Below are positions 19,141 through 28,657 of a stretch of 64,000 nucleotides of DNA, piece after piece. Location of the stretch: assembly GCF_014196295.1 (NCBI RefSeq), contig NZ_JACIDK010000002.1, forward strand, positions 558,001 through 622,000, in the 5' to 3' direction. Position 1 is the stretch's first letter. The number at the start of each line of letters is the position of its first letter. Both the position numbers and the translations under genes were made by a program. The notes under the pieces were generated by a model. That model worked only from the letters and a program-made list of their open reading frames with translations. It was not told the origin of the DNA and did no database searches. The DNA is from Phenylobacterium haematophilum. Its GTDB lineage: Bacteria; Pseudomonadota; Alphaproteobacteria; Caulobacterales; Caulobacteraceae.

Positions 19141-20052
19141 ATGAAGACGTTTTCGTTCGGCGGCGCGGTCGGATCGGGGGTCGGCGTCATCGCCCGAAAC
19201 CCGCTGGCGTTCCTGGTCTGGTGCGCGGTCTATCTGGTTGTCGCGCTTGGGCCGCTGGCGCTGATGGCCGCGGCGATGTGGCCGCAGTTCAGCGCTCTCG
19301 CCGCGCTCGCCGAGGCCGAGATCGCGCCCGATTCACCCGCCGCCACCCGGCAGATGACCACCCTGATGGGCCAGGTCAATGCGCTGTCGCTACTGCAGTG
19401 GGTGACCAGCCTGGCGTCCAGCGCCCTGATCATGGGCGCGGTGTTCCGCGCCGTGCTCGAACCCGACGACCGGCGCGGGTTCTTCCTTCGTCTCGGCCGT
19501 CAGGAGCTGTGGCTGGCGCTGTGCCTGATCGTCGTCGGCGTCGTGGCGATCCTGCTGGTCGCGCTCAGCACCATCCCGATCGTGCTCACCTCGCTCGTCC
19601 TCGTCGCCGCCGGCCCTAGCCAGACCCTGGCGCCCGGCGTCGGGTTCGGCATCGCCGCTATCGTGCTCATCGTGCTCGGCGCGATGCTTTGGCTGTTCGT
19701 GCGCTTCTCGCTCGGCCTGCCGATGTCGTTCGCCGACAGCTATTTCCGGCTGTTCGACTCCTGGCGGCTGACGAGCGGCCATGCGGCGAAGATGGCGCTG
19801 GTCGGCGTCGTGGTCGGCGTCATCGCCACCCTCGTCCAGCTGGCGTTCTTTCTGGGCTTCATCTTCGCGGCGGTGGCGGTCCTCGGCCCGGCCGCCGAGT
19901 CCGACGTCGCGACCCTAACCTTCGCCCAGGTCTCGCCGATCCTCGCCCTGGCCGCCGTGCTGATGGCGTTTGTCAGCGTGTTCGGCATGGTGCTTTACAG
20001 CGCGCCGCTGGCGGCGATCTACCGCCAGCTCGCGCCCGAGGAGCAAGCCTAG
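19141..20052 (+). CDS. Polytopic membrane protein, unknown function
   Basis: A 303-residue inner-membrane protein with about six hydrophobic segments (for example LAFLVWCAVYLVVALGPLAL near 20-39, ALCLIVVGVVAILLVALSTI and IAAIVLIVLGAMLWLFVRFS). The motif FADSYFRLFDSWRLTSGH between segments resembles proteins of the glycerophosphodiester-phosphodiesterase membrane-domain type, but I cannot assign a family firmly. ATG 19141 follows a GGGGTGGGGG purine tract. Its stop codon shares CTAG with the convergent dehydratase gene. Confidence 0.75.
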   Translation: MKTFSFGGAVGSGVGVIARNPLAFLVWCAVYLVVALGPLALMAAAMWPQFSALAALAEAEIAPDSPAATRQMTTLMGQVNALSLLQWVTSLASSALIMGAVFRAVLEPDDRRGFFLRLGRQELWLALCLIVVGVVAILLVALSTIPIVLTSLVLVAAGPSQTLAPGVGFGIAAIVLIVLGAMLWLFVRFSLGLPMSFADSYFRLFDSWRLTSGHAAKMALVGVVVGVIATLVQLAFFLGFIFAAVAVLGPAAESDVATLTFAQVSPILALAAVLMAFVSVFGMVLYSAPLAAIYRQLAPEEQA

Positions 20053-21029
20053 ACCTCTCCGCGCAGCACCCTGGCGAACAACTCCGGATCGACGTTCCCG
20101 CCCGACAGCACCAGCCCGGTCGTGTCCTCGCCGAACGACTTCACCTTGCCTGCCAGCAGCGCGGCCAGGCCGACCGAGCCGCCCGGCTCGACCACCAGCT
20201 TCAGCACCGAGAACGCATAGCGCATCGCCTCGGCGACCTCGGCGTCGGTGACCAGCGCCACGTCGGCCAGGGTCTTCTGCAGCACCGGGAAGGTCAGCAG
20301 CCCCGGCGCCGGGCTTTCCAGCGCATCGCACAGCGAGCGCGTGGTGGGCTGAGTCACGATCCGCTCGCCCTTCTGCAGCGAGCGCAGGGTGTCGTCGAAG
20401 CCGGCCGGCTCGACGCCGACGATGGCGGTGGTCGGCGACAGCGCCTTGACCGCCGTCGAGACCCCGGCCAGCAGCCCGCCGCCGCCGATCGGCGAGACGA
20501 GCGTGTCTAGGGTCACGCCGCGGGCCTTCGCCTGGGCGACCAGCTCCAGCCCCACCGTGCCCTGGCCGGCGATGACGTCGAGGTCGTCGAAGGCCGGGAC
20601 GGTCACCGCGCCGCGTTCGGCGGCGACCGCCGCGGCGATCGCCTCGCGGCTCTCGGTGAGCCGGTCGTAGAACCTGACCTCCGCGCCATAGCCACGCGTC
20701 GCATCGACCTTCACGCTGGGCGCGTCGGTCGGCATGACGATCAGCGCCGGCATGCCCAGCAGCCGCGCCGCCAGCGCCACGCCCTGGGCGTGGTTGCCCG
20801 ACGAGAAGGCGACGACGCCGCGGGCGCGCTCCTCCGCCGACAGCTGCGAGAGCCGGTTGTAGGCCCCGCGGAACTTGAACGCTCCGACCCGTTGCAGCGT
20901 CTCGGGCTTGATCAGCACCCGCCGGCCCACTCGTTCGTTCAGAGCCGGGCTCTCGATCAGCGGGGTCTCGACTGCGTGTCCCGCCAGCCGTCCGGCGGCG
21001 GCTTCGATGTCGGCGAGGGTCACGCTCAC
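20049..21029 (-). CDS. Threonine/serine dehydratase (PLP-dependent)
   Basis: Fold-type II PLP enzyme of 326 residues that deaminates threonine or serine to 2-oxo acid and ammonia, possibly also a racemase. The PLP lysine is in GAFKFRGA (about residue 52), the substrate loop is SSGNHAQG, and the phosphate-binding glycine loop is [11 protein letters not shown]. There is no C-terminal ACT domain, so this is the catabolic or racemase-like form rather than biosynthetic IlvA. It starts with GTG at 21029 overlapping the VOC gene stop (GTGA) and is convergent with the membrane protein gene through a shared CTAG. Confidence 0.88.
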   Translation of the reverse strand: MSVTLADIEAAAGRLAGHAVETPLIESPALNERVGRRVLIKPETLQRVGAFKFRGAYNRLSQLSAEERARGVVAFSSGNHAQGVALAARLLGMPALIVMPTDAPSVKVDATRGYGAEVRFYDRLTESREAIAAAVAAERGAVTVPAFDDLDVIAGQGTVGLELVAQAKARGVTLDTLVSPIGGGGLLAGVSTAVKALSPTTAIVGVEPAGFDDTLRSLQKGERIVTQPTTRSLCDALESPAPGLLTFPVLQKTLADVALVTDAEVAEAMRYAFSVLKLVVEPGGSVGLAALLAGKVKSFGEDTTGLVLSGGNVDPELFARVLRGEV

Positions 21030-21445
21030 TTCGCGAACACCATGGCGTCGTCGGCGAAGGCCTTGAACTCCAGCGCGTTGCCGGACGGATCGAGGAAGAA
21101 CATCGTCGCCTGCTCGCCCGGCTGGCCCTCGAAGCGAATCTGCGGCTCAATCACGAACTTGATGCCCGCATCCTCCAGCTTGCCGGCCAGCACGTGCCAC
21201 TCAGGCAGGGTCAGGATCGCGCCGAAGTGGCGGACCGGCACCTCCTCGCCGTCGACGCTGCTGGTGTTCCTGTGGCCGCATTCGTCGGGCGACAGGTGGG
21301 CCACGATCTGGTGGCCGTAGAAGTCAAAATCGATCCAATCCGGGCTCGAACGCCCTTCCGGGCAGCCCAGCAGCCCCCCATAGAAGCTCCGCGCCTCAGC
21401 CAGGTCGCGGACGGGAAAGGCGAGGTGAAAGCGCGGTCGGGTCAT
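21026..21445 (-). CDS. VOC family protein (glyoxalase/dioxygenase fold)
   Basis: A 139-residue vicinal-oxygen-chelate protein. It begins [31 protein letters not shown], the first beta-alpha-beta module with a metal-ligand His, and ends with [15 protein letters not shown], whose Glu is the usual last metal ligand. VOC proteins include isomerases, lyases and resistance proteins; nothing here picks one. It is first in a two-gene unit with the dehydratase, overlapping it by GTGA. Confidence 0.85.
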   Translation of the reverse strand: MTRPRFHLAFPVRDLAEARSFYGGLLGCPEGRSSPDWIDFDFYGHQIVAHLSPDECGHRNTSSVDGEEVPVRHFGAILTLPEWHVLAGKLEDAGIKFVIEPQIRFEGQPGEQATMFFLDPSGNALEFKAFADDAMVFAK

Positions 21446-21646
21446 GCGCCTTCATAGCCTGAGCCGCGGCGTCAGGCGACCAGGGGCTTGACGCACGGGC
21501 CGCCCGCTGGTTTACCCCCGCCGAACGGAAAGCCGCCGCCCGCAGGGCCGCCGCATCTGGTTCCTACAATCGATCAAGTCCACCCGCCGAGTCCTGTCGA
21601 AGGGCGTTGTTGGATCCGCTCGGGCAGGCCGGGAGATCGTATCCGA

Positions 21647-22933
21647 ATGGCCAATGTGACCGTGATCGGCGCTCAGTGGGGCGACGAAGGCAAGGGCAAG
21701 CTCGTCGACTGGCTGTCGAACCGGGCCGACGTCGTGGTGCGTTTCCAGGGCGGCCACAACGCCGGCCACACCCTGGTGGTCGGCGACCAGGTCTACAAGC
21801 TCAGCCTCCTGCCCTCGGGCGTCGTCCAGGGCAAGCTGTCGGTGATCGGCAACGGCGTCGTCGTCGATCCCTGGCATCTGCTGGAAGAGATCGCCAAGCT
21901 GGGCTCGCAGGGCGTCTCGATCACCCCGGACCTGCTGGTCCTGGCCGATAACGCCGCCCTGATCCTGCCGCTGCACCGCGACCTCGACCAGGCCCGTGAA
22001 GCCGCCGCCGTCAACAAGATCGGCACCACCGGCCGCGGCATCGGCCCGGCCTACGAGGACAAGGTCGGCCGCCGCGCCATCCGCGTCGACGACCTGCGCG
22101 ACCGTGACGCCCTGGAAGCCAAGATCGACCGGCTGCTGGCCCACCACAAGCCGCTGCGCGCGGGCCTGGGCCTGCCGGAATACGACGGCGCCCAGCTGCT
22201 CGCCGCCCTGGAAGAGATCGCCCCGAAGATCCTACCTTTCGCCCAGCCGGCCTGGCGGCTGCTCGACGGCGTGGTGAAGTCCGGCAAGCGCGTGCTGTTC
22301 GAGGGCGCGCAGGGCGCGCTGCTCGACGTCGACCACGGCACCTATCCCTATGTGACGTCGTCCAACACCGTCGCCGGCCAGGCCGCCGCCGGTTCGGGCC
22401 TGGGGCCGAAGGGGCCCGGCTTCGTGCTCGGCATCGTCAAGGCCTACACCACCCGCGTCGGCGAGGGCCCGTTCCCGACCGAGCTTTCCGACGAGATCGG
22501 CCAGCATCTGGGCACGGTCGGCCGCGAGTTCGGCGTCGTCACCGGGCGTCCGCGCCGCTGCGGCTGGTTCGATGCGGTGCTGGTGCGCCAATCGGTGGCC
22601 CTCAACGGCATCGATGGCATCGCCCTGACCAAGCTCGACGTGCTGGACGGCCTGCCCAAGCTGAAGATCTGCGTCGGCTACAAGCTGAACGGCGAGGTGC
22701 TCGACTACCTGCCCGCCGGCCTCAAGTCGCAGTCGGCGCTGGAGCCGGTCTACGAGGAGATGGACGGCTGGAGCGAAAGCACCGCCGGCGCCACCTCCTG
22801 GAAGGACCTGCCGGCCAATGCGGTGAAGTATGTGCGGCGCGTTGAGGAACTGATCGGCGCCCCGGCGGCGATGGTCTCGACCAGCCCGCAGCGCGACGAC
22901 ACCATCATGGTCCGCGATCCCTTCCAAGACTGA
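21647..22933 (+). CDS. purA: Adenylosuccinate synthetase
   Basis: Makes adenylosuccinate from IMP, aspartate and GTP, the first committed step to AMP. The 428-residue product has the usual length and starts [17 protein letters not shown], the GTP/catalytic P-loop, with [10 protein letters not shown] next and the IMP-binding loop [14 protein letters not shown] near 125-138. ATG 21647 is chosen because the family starts there; the frame is open further upstream but the added residues are proline-rich filler. About 200 bases of non-coding DNA precede it. Confidence 0.97.
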   Translation: MANVTVIGAQWGDEGKGKLVDWLSNRADVVVRFQGGHNAGHTLVVGDQVYKLSLLPSGVVQGKLSVIGNGVVVDPWHLLEEIAKLGSQGVSITPDLLVLADNAALILPLHRDLDQAREAAAVNKIGTTGRGIGPAYEDKVGRRAIRVDDLRDRDALEAKIDRLLAHHKPLRAGLGLPEYDGAQLLAALEEIAPKILPFAQPAWRLLDGVVKSGKRVLFEGAQGALLDVDHGTYPYVTSSNTVAGQAAAGSGLGPKGPGFVLGIVKAYTTRVGEGPFPTELSDEIGQHLGTVGREFGVVTGRPRRCGWFDAVLVRQSVALNGIDGIALTKLDVLDGLPKLKICVGYKLNGEVLDYLPAGLKSQSALEPVYEEMDGWSESTAGATSWKDLPANAVKYVRRVEELIGAPAAMVSTSPQRDDTIMVRDPFQD

Positions 22934-23013
22934 TCGAAGACGGGCGGCGTAAGGCGTTCTTAAGGACGTCGCGTCACTATGACGGCGCGATTCCAGGAGT
23001 CCGAGCGCCGCCC

Positions 23014-23829
23014 GTGTTCACCGAGAACCTCAAACAAATACAGCGGATGGCGCCGCTCATGCAGCGGGTGCTGATCGTCGATCCGGCGCCCGCCAGCGCC
23101 CGGCTGCTCGCCGACCTGATGCGCAATATCGCCAATGTGCAACTCTGGCATGCGCCGACCACCCGCAAGGGTTTGGAGGCGGCCCGCCAGGTCAATCCTC
23201 AACTGATTTTTGTCGAGCTGTCGGGGACCGACGTCGACGGCGTCCAGTTCTCGCGCCAGCTCCGCCGCTCGCATGCGGCCTGCCGCATGGCCCCGATCAT
23301 CATGGTCACCGCCACGGCGACCGCCGCGGCGATTCTGGCCGCGCGCGACGCCGGCGTGCACGAGTTCCTGCGCAAGCCCTACACCACCAAGGACCTGCTG
23401 CGCCGGCTCGAAGCTGTCACCCTGCATCCGCGCGACTGGATCGAGGCGGTCGAGTATGTTGGCCCCGACCGTCGCCGCTTCAACTCCGGGGACTACAGCG
23501 GCCCGATGAAGCGCCGCTCGGACGTCGGCGCGACGCCTGAGGCCGAGCGCATCACCCAGGCCCTGCGAATCGTCCGCTCGGCGATCCCGGCGATCGCCAC
23601 CGATCCCAGCCAGGCCATGCGCGCGCTGCTGGCCCAGATGGTCGAACTGCAACGCGCCGCCGCGGCGACCAAGAACGCCCCGCTGGCCGCCGCCGCCGTC
23701 GACTTCCAGCGCCACCTGGCCGTCGTGGCCCAGACCGGCGCGCTGGTCCCGCAGGACATCGCCAGGCACGCCGTTCCGCTGCTGGCTTTCCTGCCCAAGG
23801 ACGACCCGGGCAAGTCGCGGGCGGCCTAG
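23014..23829 (+). CDS. Response regulator with Glu at the phosphoacceptor position
   Basis: A 271-residue protein with an N-terminal receiver fold (about 16-135) and a C-terminal region with no DNA-binding motif. Receiver markers: acidic pocket Asp23 (VLIVDP, only one acid), switch Thr near 99 (MVTAT), Lys121 in FLRKPY. The phosphoacceptor Asp is replaced by Glu68 (FVELSGTDVDG), so it may be constitutively in an active-like state. The C-terminal part has EYVGPDRRRFN and an amphipathic helical stretch. GTG 23014 is used; ATG 23047 is an alternative. A terminator overlaps its stop. Confidence 0.83.
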   Translation: MFTENLKQIQRMAPLMQRVLIVDPAPASARLLADLMRNIANVQLWHAPTTRKGLEAARQVNPQLIFVELSGTDVDGVQFSRQLRRSHAACRMAPIIMVTATATAAAILAARDAGVHEFLRKPYTTKDLLRRLEAVTLHPRDWIEAVEYVGPDRRRFNSGDYSGPMKRRSDVGATPEAERITQALRIVRSAIPAIATDPSQAMRALLAQMVELQRAAAATKNAPLAAAAVDFQRHLAVVAQTGALVPQDIARHAVPLLAFLPKDDPGKSRAA

Positions 23830-23847
23830 GGACCGCCCGCATTTTGC
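23817..23847 (+). terminator. Rho-independent terminator after the response regulator
   Basis: GCGGGCGG (23817-23824) and CCGCCCGC (23833-23840) form a perfect 8-bp stem followed by ATTTTGC. The left arm and loop contain the last codons and the stop of the regulator gene. Confidence 0.85.
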
Positions 23848-26151
23848 TCAGAACTCAGCCGTCAGGGTCAGCTGCACCGAGCGCGGGGGGCCGGGCCTGA
23901 AGGTCGCCAGGCCGGTCGTCGTGGGCGTGATCGTGCCGAGATAGTCCTCGTCGAAGATGTTATCGACGTTGAGCCGGAACTTCAGGTGGCTCAGCGGCCC
24001 GCTGCCCAGTTCGCCGACGTCGATATAGGCGTTCCACACCGTGTAGCCGTCGACCGACTCCGTGTTGATGAAGTTGGTGTAGCGCTGCGAGATGTGCCGG
24101 GCCGAGATGTTGAACAGCGCCCAGTCGGTCGGCTCGAAGGTCACCCCGCCCTGGAACACCCACTCGGGAAAGTCCGGCACGATCTTGCCGGCGATCGCCA
24201 CCGTGGTCGGGACGCCGCTCACGACCGTCGTGTAGTTGTCCTGAAATTCGGCGTGGTTGTAGGACAGGTTGGTGTTGAAATAGATCCGCCCGCCGAACAG
24301 GTCCGGCTTCCACTGGCCGGAGAACTCAGCCCCGTAGGCGTCCACTTCTCCCACATTCTGAAAGAAGGTCTCGGTGGTCGTCGAGCCGGGCACGATCGAG
24401 GCGAACGACTGCAGTCGGTTGGCGAAGCTGGTCTGGTAGGCGACCAGCGAGGCGTTGAAGGTCGGCCGGTTGGTCCGGATCCCCAGCTCCCAGTTCTTGG
24501 CCGTCTCCGGATCGGGCGGCGGCACGGTCGGGCTGGCGGCCGAGAACACGTCGTCCGCTCCGCGCGGCAGGGCCATGTTCTCCGAGTACGACGCGAAGAC
24601 CTGCTCGCGGTCGGTCAGGTTGTAGACCGCGCCCACCTGCGGCAGGAAGCTGTCCTCCCACTTGGCGGTCAGGGTGGGCTGACGCCGCGCGATGTAGTCG
24701 CCGGGGTTTCGATAGCCGGTGATCTCGTAGTCGACCCACAGCCCCTTGAAGCCGATGTCCAGCTTCAGCCGGTCGTCCAGCAGGCTGATGACGTCCTTCA
24801 GGAAGAACTGGGTGCTCTGGCGCGTCGAGACGTAGTTGCGCTGCAGGTGCACCGGCTCGGTCAGCAGCGGCGCGCCGTCGGGATTGCCGCCTTCGTGGTT
24901 ATAGCGGGCCTGGGTGCGGTGATAGTCGTCGTCCTCATACCAGAGGCCGGCCTGCAGGCTATGATTGGACACGCGCCACTCGCCGCTCGTGCTGACGCCC
25001 TTGCGCTCGCCATTGATGGTCGACAGCCCGTATTGCAGGCCGCGCGGCGCGGTAAGTCCCGCCAGGATCAACCGCTGGGCGTTGTAGCTGGTCAGCGAGG
25101 TCGCATAGGCCTCGGGCGAGACGCCGTAGCCCTGCTTGTCCTCGTAGTAGGCCGTCGCTGACAGATTGACGTTCTCGCCCAGCGGCGTCTTGGCGGTCAG
25201 CGCCCAGAGGTAGTCGGTCCGCGAGTTGACCGCCTGCTTGTAGTATTGGTTGTAAGCGGTGTTCGAATAGGTGATCCCCGGAGCCGTGATCGGCAGCACC
25301 GGTACATAGTGCAGGTAGGGGAAGAAACGGCCGCGGCGGCCGAACTGGTCCGGCGGCCCCTCGTACTGAGCCTTGGTGATGGCCGGGGAGTCGTAGTCGA
25401 AATAGTCGTTGTAGACGCCCTGGAACGTGATCTCCGCGCCGCCTTCGAACTGGTAGCGGATCTTGCCTTCGATGTGCTCGCGGTTGATGTCGCCCTCGCC
25501 GCGCCACAGGTTCGACTGGATGTCGGAGCGGGCGATGTAGGCGGACCATCCGTCGTGTTCGCCGGTGTCGATGCGCAGGAAGTTGCGGAACAGCGAGTCC
25601 GAGCCGAACGTCAGGCTGGCCAAGCCGCCGAACGTTTCGGCCGGCGCGGTGGTGTAGTAGCTGACGATCGTGCCCAGCGAGGCGTAGCTCGGCAGGCTGA
25701 CGTCGCCGGCCCCGGACGAGGCCTGCACCCGCGCCAGGTTCTCGTTGTCGACATAGCGGTAGATCGGCGAGCCGCCGAACTGGTCGGAGCGGCCCATCGG
25801 CACGTCGTCCAGCAGGAAGCCGATCTGGGTGAACGAGAAGGCCCGCACGCTGACCGAGTTGCCGAACTCGTACATGCCGAGCGGATCGTTGGACTGGACG
25901 TTGAAGCCGGGCAGGCTCTCCAGCATCTTCAGCCCGGTGATCCCCGCCGGCGCCGACAACAGCGCGTCGCGGGTGATCGAGACGGTGGCCGTGGGCTCGT
26001 CGGTGCCGATCGCGACGGCGGCTTCCGAGACCCGCCGGCCGGTGACCACGACCTCGTCGACCTGCTGGGCCAGAGCGCCTGACGCGGGAGCCGCCAGGGC
26101 GCTAGCCAAAAGCAGGCAGCGCAAACTAGTTCCAATTTTTACGGTGTTCAT
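23848..26151 (-). CDS. TonB-dependent outer-membrane receptor
   Basis: Outer-membrane beta-barrel transporter of 767 residues. The signal peptide ends near LAAPASGALAQ, followed by VDEVVVTGRRV, a TonB-box-like start, a plug domain to about residue 160 (MLESLPGFNVQSNDPLGMYEF) and a barrel ending in an aromatic residue (SVQLTLTAEF). ATG 26151 is preferred because GGGGATAGGA lies ahead; ATG 26163 is possible. The substrate is not predictable, as no siderophore, B12 or sugar gene is near. Confidence 0.93.
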   Translation of the reverse strand: MNTVKIGTSLRCLLLASALAAPASGALAQQVDEVVVTGRRVSEAAVAIGTDEPTATVSITRDALLSAPAGITGLKMLESLPGFNVQSNDPLGMYEFGNSVSVRAFSFTQIGFLLDDVPMGRSDQFGGSPIYRYVDNENLARVQASSGAGDVSLPSYASLGTIVSYYTTAPAETFGGLASLTFGSDSLFRNFLRIDTGEHDGWSAYIARSDIQSNLWRGEGDINREHIEGKIRYQFEGGAEITFQGVYNDYFDYDSPAITKAQYEGPPDQFGRRGRFFPYLHYVPVLPITAPGITYSNTAYNQYYKQAVNSRTDYLWALTAKTPLGENVNLSATAYYEDKQGYGVSPEAYATSLTSYNAQRLILAGLTAPRGLQYGLSTINGERKGVSTSGEWRVSNHSLQAGLWYEDDDYHRTQARYNHEGGNPDGAPLLTEPVHLQRNYVSTRQSTQFFLKDVISLLDDRLKLDIGFKGLWVDYEITGYRNPGDYIARRQPTLTAKWEDSFLPQVGAVYNLTDREQVFASYSENMALPRGADDVFSAASPTVPPPDPETAKNWELGIRTNRPTFNASLVAYQTSFANRLQSFASIVPGSTTTETFFQNVGEVDAYGAEFSGQWKPDLFGGRIYFNTNLSYNHAEFQDNYTTVVSGVPTTVAIAGKIVPDFPEWVFQGGVTFEPTDWALFNISARHISQRYTNFINTESVDGYTVWNAYIDVGELGSGPLSHLKFRLNVDNIFDEDYLGTITPTTTGLATFRPGPPRSVQLTLTAEF

Positions 26152-26529
26152 TCCTATCCCCATAGAAGCGACGCGGAATGCTGCGACGCTTCAGGGATAG
26201 TCATGGTGAAGATTGTTGGGCGTTAGTCAGGATCTCTCGGAAGTGCGCCAGAATTGCTCAGTCGTGTCGCGCAATTATTCACCCCAAGTTTTTGACGCCT
26301 GAAGCATATTTGCGGGCGCCGCAATTGAGAGCAGATTTTCTCCGAGCCTGCCGATCTTGGCCGCATCCTGCGTCTAGGGCCCGCCGTTAATTGAGTTTCA
26401 GAACGGACGACACGGCGAGGGCCAGGGGCCTCGCTTTCTGATCGGCGACGAGCGCAGGACCTGAAAAGCAAGAAGCGCCGCAACCCCTTCGGATTGCGAC
26501 GCTTCCCGTTCAGTCGAAGATCTGGGCTC
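26152..26529. other. Intergenic region between the TonB receptor and rpoH
   Basis: About 378 bases with no gene I can support. It holds the rpoH terminator at the right end, an imperfect inverted repeat (GAAGCGACGC at 26165-26174 and GCGACGCTTC at 26183-26192) in the leader of the receptor gene, and a more AT-rich core around 26230-26350 where the receptor promoter probably lies. No ribosome-binding site or conserved small frame stands out. Confidence 0.6.
26463..26505 (-). terminator. Rho-independent terminator of rpoH
   Basis: On the minus strand GAAGCGTCGCAA and TTGCGGCGCTTC form a 12-bp stem with one G-U pair around a TCCGAAGGGG loop, followed by TTGCTTTT. It starts 25 bases after the rpoH stop codon. 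Confidence 0.88.
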
Positions 26530-27417
26530 TTAGGCTTCGATCAGGTTCTTGTCGCGAGCTGCGGCGGTCACCGACTTCTGCAGCTTCTCGAAGGCCCGGA
26601 CCTCGATCTGGCGGACGCGTTCGCGGCTGACGCCGTATTCCGCAGCCAGCTCCTCGAGCGTGGTCGGGTTATCCTTCAGCCGCCGTTCGGTCAGGATGTG
26701 CCGCTCGCGGTCCGACAGTTCGGTCAGCGCCGCTTCCATCAGGGTCATGCGCTGGGTGCGCTCCTGGCTTTCGGCGACGTAGGTCTCCTGGCTGACCGAG
26801 GTCTCGTCCTCCAGCCAATCCTGCCATTCGCTCTCGCCGTCGGCGCGCAGCGGCGCGTTCAGCGAGGCGTCCGGGCCGGACAGCCGGCGGTTCATCGAGA
26901 TCACTTCCTCGTCCAGCACGCCCAGCTTGGTGGCGATCTGGCTGACCTGGTCGGGGTGCAGGTCCCCGTCCTGGAAGGCGCTGATCTGGCTCTTGGCCTT
27001 GCGCAGGTTGAAGAAGAGCTTCTTCTGCGCGGCGGTGGTGCCCATCTTCACCAGGCTCCAGGACCGCAGGATGTACTCCTGGATCGAGGCGCGGATCCAC
27101 CACATGGCGTAGGTCGCCAGGCGGAAGCCCTTGTCCGGCTCGAACTTCTTCACCGCCTGCATCAGGCCGACATTGCCTTCGGAGATCACTTCCCCGATCG
27201 GCAGGCCGTAGCCGCGATAGCCCATGGCGATCTTGGCGACGAGGCGCAGGTGGCTGGTGACAAGCCGATGGGCGGCCTCGGAGTCTTCATGCTCACGCCA
27301 GGCCTTGGCCAGCATGAACTCTTCGTCCTTGGCCAGCATCGGGAATTTGCGAATTTCAGTCAGGTACCGGCTCAGTCCGCCTTCCGGCGACATCACGGCG
27401 AGCGCGTTAGCGGCCAT
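26530..27417 (-). CDS. rpoH: RNA polymerase sigma factor RpoH (sigma-32)
   Basis: Heat-shock sigma factor of 295 residues. Region 1.2 and 2 are visible (LSRYLTEIRKFPMLAKDEEFMLAKAW; FRLATYAMWWIRASIQEYILRSWSLVKMGTT), the RpoH box QKKLFFNLRK follows, and region 4.2 is TLEELAAEYGVSRERVRQIEVRAFEKLQ. The start at ATG 27417 gives the N-terminus AANALAVMSPEGGLSRYL, which matches the Caulobacter protein; AGGGGAT lies upstream. It has its own terminator. The 217-base leader holds two copies of a TCTAG-AGGTATT repeat and a hairpin. Confidence 0.97.
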   Translation of the reverse strand: MAANALAVMSPEGGLSRYLTEIRKFPMLAKDEEFMLAKAWREHEDSEAAHRLVTSHLRLVAKIAMGYRGYGLPIGEVISEGNVGLMQAVKKFEPDKGFRLATYAMWWIRASIQEYILRSWSLVKMGTTAAQKKLFFNLRKAKSQISAFQDGDLHPDQVSQIATKLGVLDEEVISMNRRLSGPDASLNAPLRADGESEWQDWLEDETSVSQETYVAESQERTQRMTLMEAALTELSDRERHILTERRLKDNPTTLEELAAEYGVSRERVRQIEVRAFEKLQKSVTAAARDKNLIEA

Positions 27418-27497
27418 GGACATATCCCCTTTCATACTCGGCGGACTCTCGGATCGCTGCACGCCGCGCGCGCGAAACCGTCCGCCCCCTCCAACCA

Positions 27498-27586
27498 TCT
27501 AGATAGGTATTGGTTGCCCTGGGCGTAAGGGCCCGGTTTGGGAGAAACCGGCGGCCCGGAAGTCCGACTGCTCTAGTCAGGTATTA
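27498..27586 (-). promoter_or_regulatory. rpoH: Duplicated element and hairpin in the rpoH upstream region
   Basis: Read on the plus strand, TCTAGATAGGTATT (27498-27511) and TCTAGTCAGGTATT (27572-27585) are direct repeats with two mismatches, 74 bases apart. Between them CCGGTTT-GGGAG-AAACCGG (27533-27551) is a perfect 7-bp hairpin without a T-run. The repeats may be two promoters or two binding sites; Caulobacter rpoH is known to have more than one promoter, but I could not match a sigma-32 consensus. Confidence 0.4.
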
Positions 27587-27634
27587 GTACAGGCCGATGT
27601 GGGCGCCATCAAGGCGCAACAGGCACAAGCTTTC

Positions 27635-28657
27635 TTACAAAGCTGTCAGGTTAGCTTGCAGTTGCGCCATATCGGCGGGCAGGGGGCTTTCGAATCTCAC
27701 GGCTTGGCCGGTGACGGGATGGACGAACCCGAGCACCGCGGCGTGCAGGGCTTGGCGCTTCAGGCCGGCGTCCCTGATCGCCTCGCGCACCGCGGCGGCC
27801 GGCGGACCCGAGCCGTAGACCGGATCGCCCAGGCAAGGCGTGCCCTTCGAGGTCATGTGTACGCGGATCTGGTGCGTGCGCCCCGTCTCCAGGGTGCAGG
27901 CGATGCGGGCCGCCAGCGGCTTGCCGCCGTCGCCGCCATAGACGGCCTCGGTGCGATAGTGCGTGATCGCCTCACGGCCGCCGTTCTTCAACACGGCGAT
28001 CTTTTTGCGGTCGTGGGGCGATCGGCCGAGCCGCGTCTCGATGGTCCCGCGCTCCGGATTGGGCGCGCCGCGGACCAGGGCGACGTAGACCCTGTCGATA
28101 TCGTGCGTCGCGAACAGCTTCGAAAGACCCTGGTGGGCGGCGTCCGACTTGGCCGCCACCATCACGCCGGAGGTGTCCTTGTCGAGCCGGTGGACAATGC
28201 CCGGCCGCGCTACCCCGCCGATGCCCGAGAGGCTGGCGCCGCAATGGTGCAGCAGCGCATTGACCAGGGTGCCGGTCTCGCTGCCGGGGGCCGGGTGCAC
28301 GGCCATGCCGGCCGGCTTGTCGATGACGATCAGATGCTTGTCTTCGAACAGGATCGACAGCGGAATGTCTTCCGGCTCCGGCTCGGCCGGAGCCGGGGGC
28401 GGGATCAGCAGCTGGTATTCGCCGGGCTTGGCCTTGGCCGAGGCGTCGGACAGCGCCGCGCCGTTGCGACTGACCAGGCCCTGGGCCATCAGCGCCTGGA
28501 TGCGGCCGCGCGACAGGTCCGGCAGGTGCTCGGCCAGGGTCTTGTCCAGCCGCCCGCCGGCCGCGCTCGGCTCGATCGTGACGATGCGCGCGGCCATACC
28601 CTCGGCGGCGGGGGCTTCAGCGGCGAGGTCGTCGTCCTCGAAGTCGGTCTGGCTCAC
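27635..28657 (-). CDS. rluD: RluA-family 23S rRNA pseudouridine synthase (RluD-like)
   Basis: Converts uridines in 23S rRNA to pseudouridine. The 340-residue product has an S4 RNA-binding domain (about 35-85, GGRLDKTLAEHLPDLSRGRIQALMAQG) and the catalytic domain with the signature HRLDKDTSGVMV, catalytic Asp159. An S4 domain and this length point to RluD rather than RluA or RluC, though orthology needs a tree. It starts with GTG at 28657, overlapping the stop of the upstream XRE gene (GTGA), so the two are translationally coupled. Confidence 0.9.
   Translation of the reverse strand: MSQTDFEDDDLAAEAPAAEGMAARIVTIEPSAAGGRLDKTLAEHLPDLSRGRIQALMAQGLVSRNGAALSDASAKAKPGEYQLLIPPPAPAEPEPEDIPLSILFEDKHLIVIDKPAGMAVHPAPGSETGTLVNALLHHCGASLSGIGGVARPGIVHRLDKDTSGVMVAAKSDAAHQGLSKLFATHDIDRVYVALVRGAPNPERGTIETRLGRSPHDRKKIAVLKNGGREAITHYRTEAVYGGDGGKPLAARIACTLETGRTHQIRVHMTSKGTPCLGDPVYGSGPPAAAVREAIRDAGLKRQALHAAVLGFVHPVTGQAVRFESPLPADMAQLQANLTAL

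Noticed and set aside
26178..26390. 70-codon plus-strand frame in the TonB receptor-rpoH gap
   Set aside because: No ribosome binding site, arginine/cysteine-rich random composition, and it overlaps the receptor leader.
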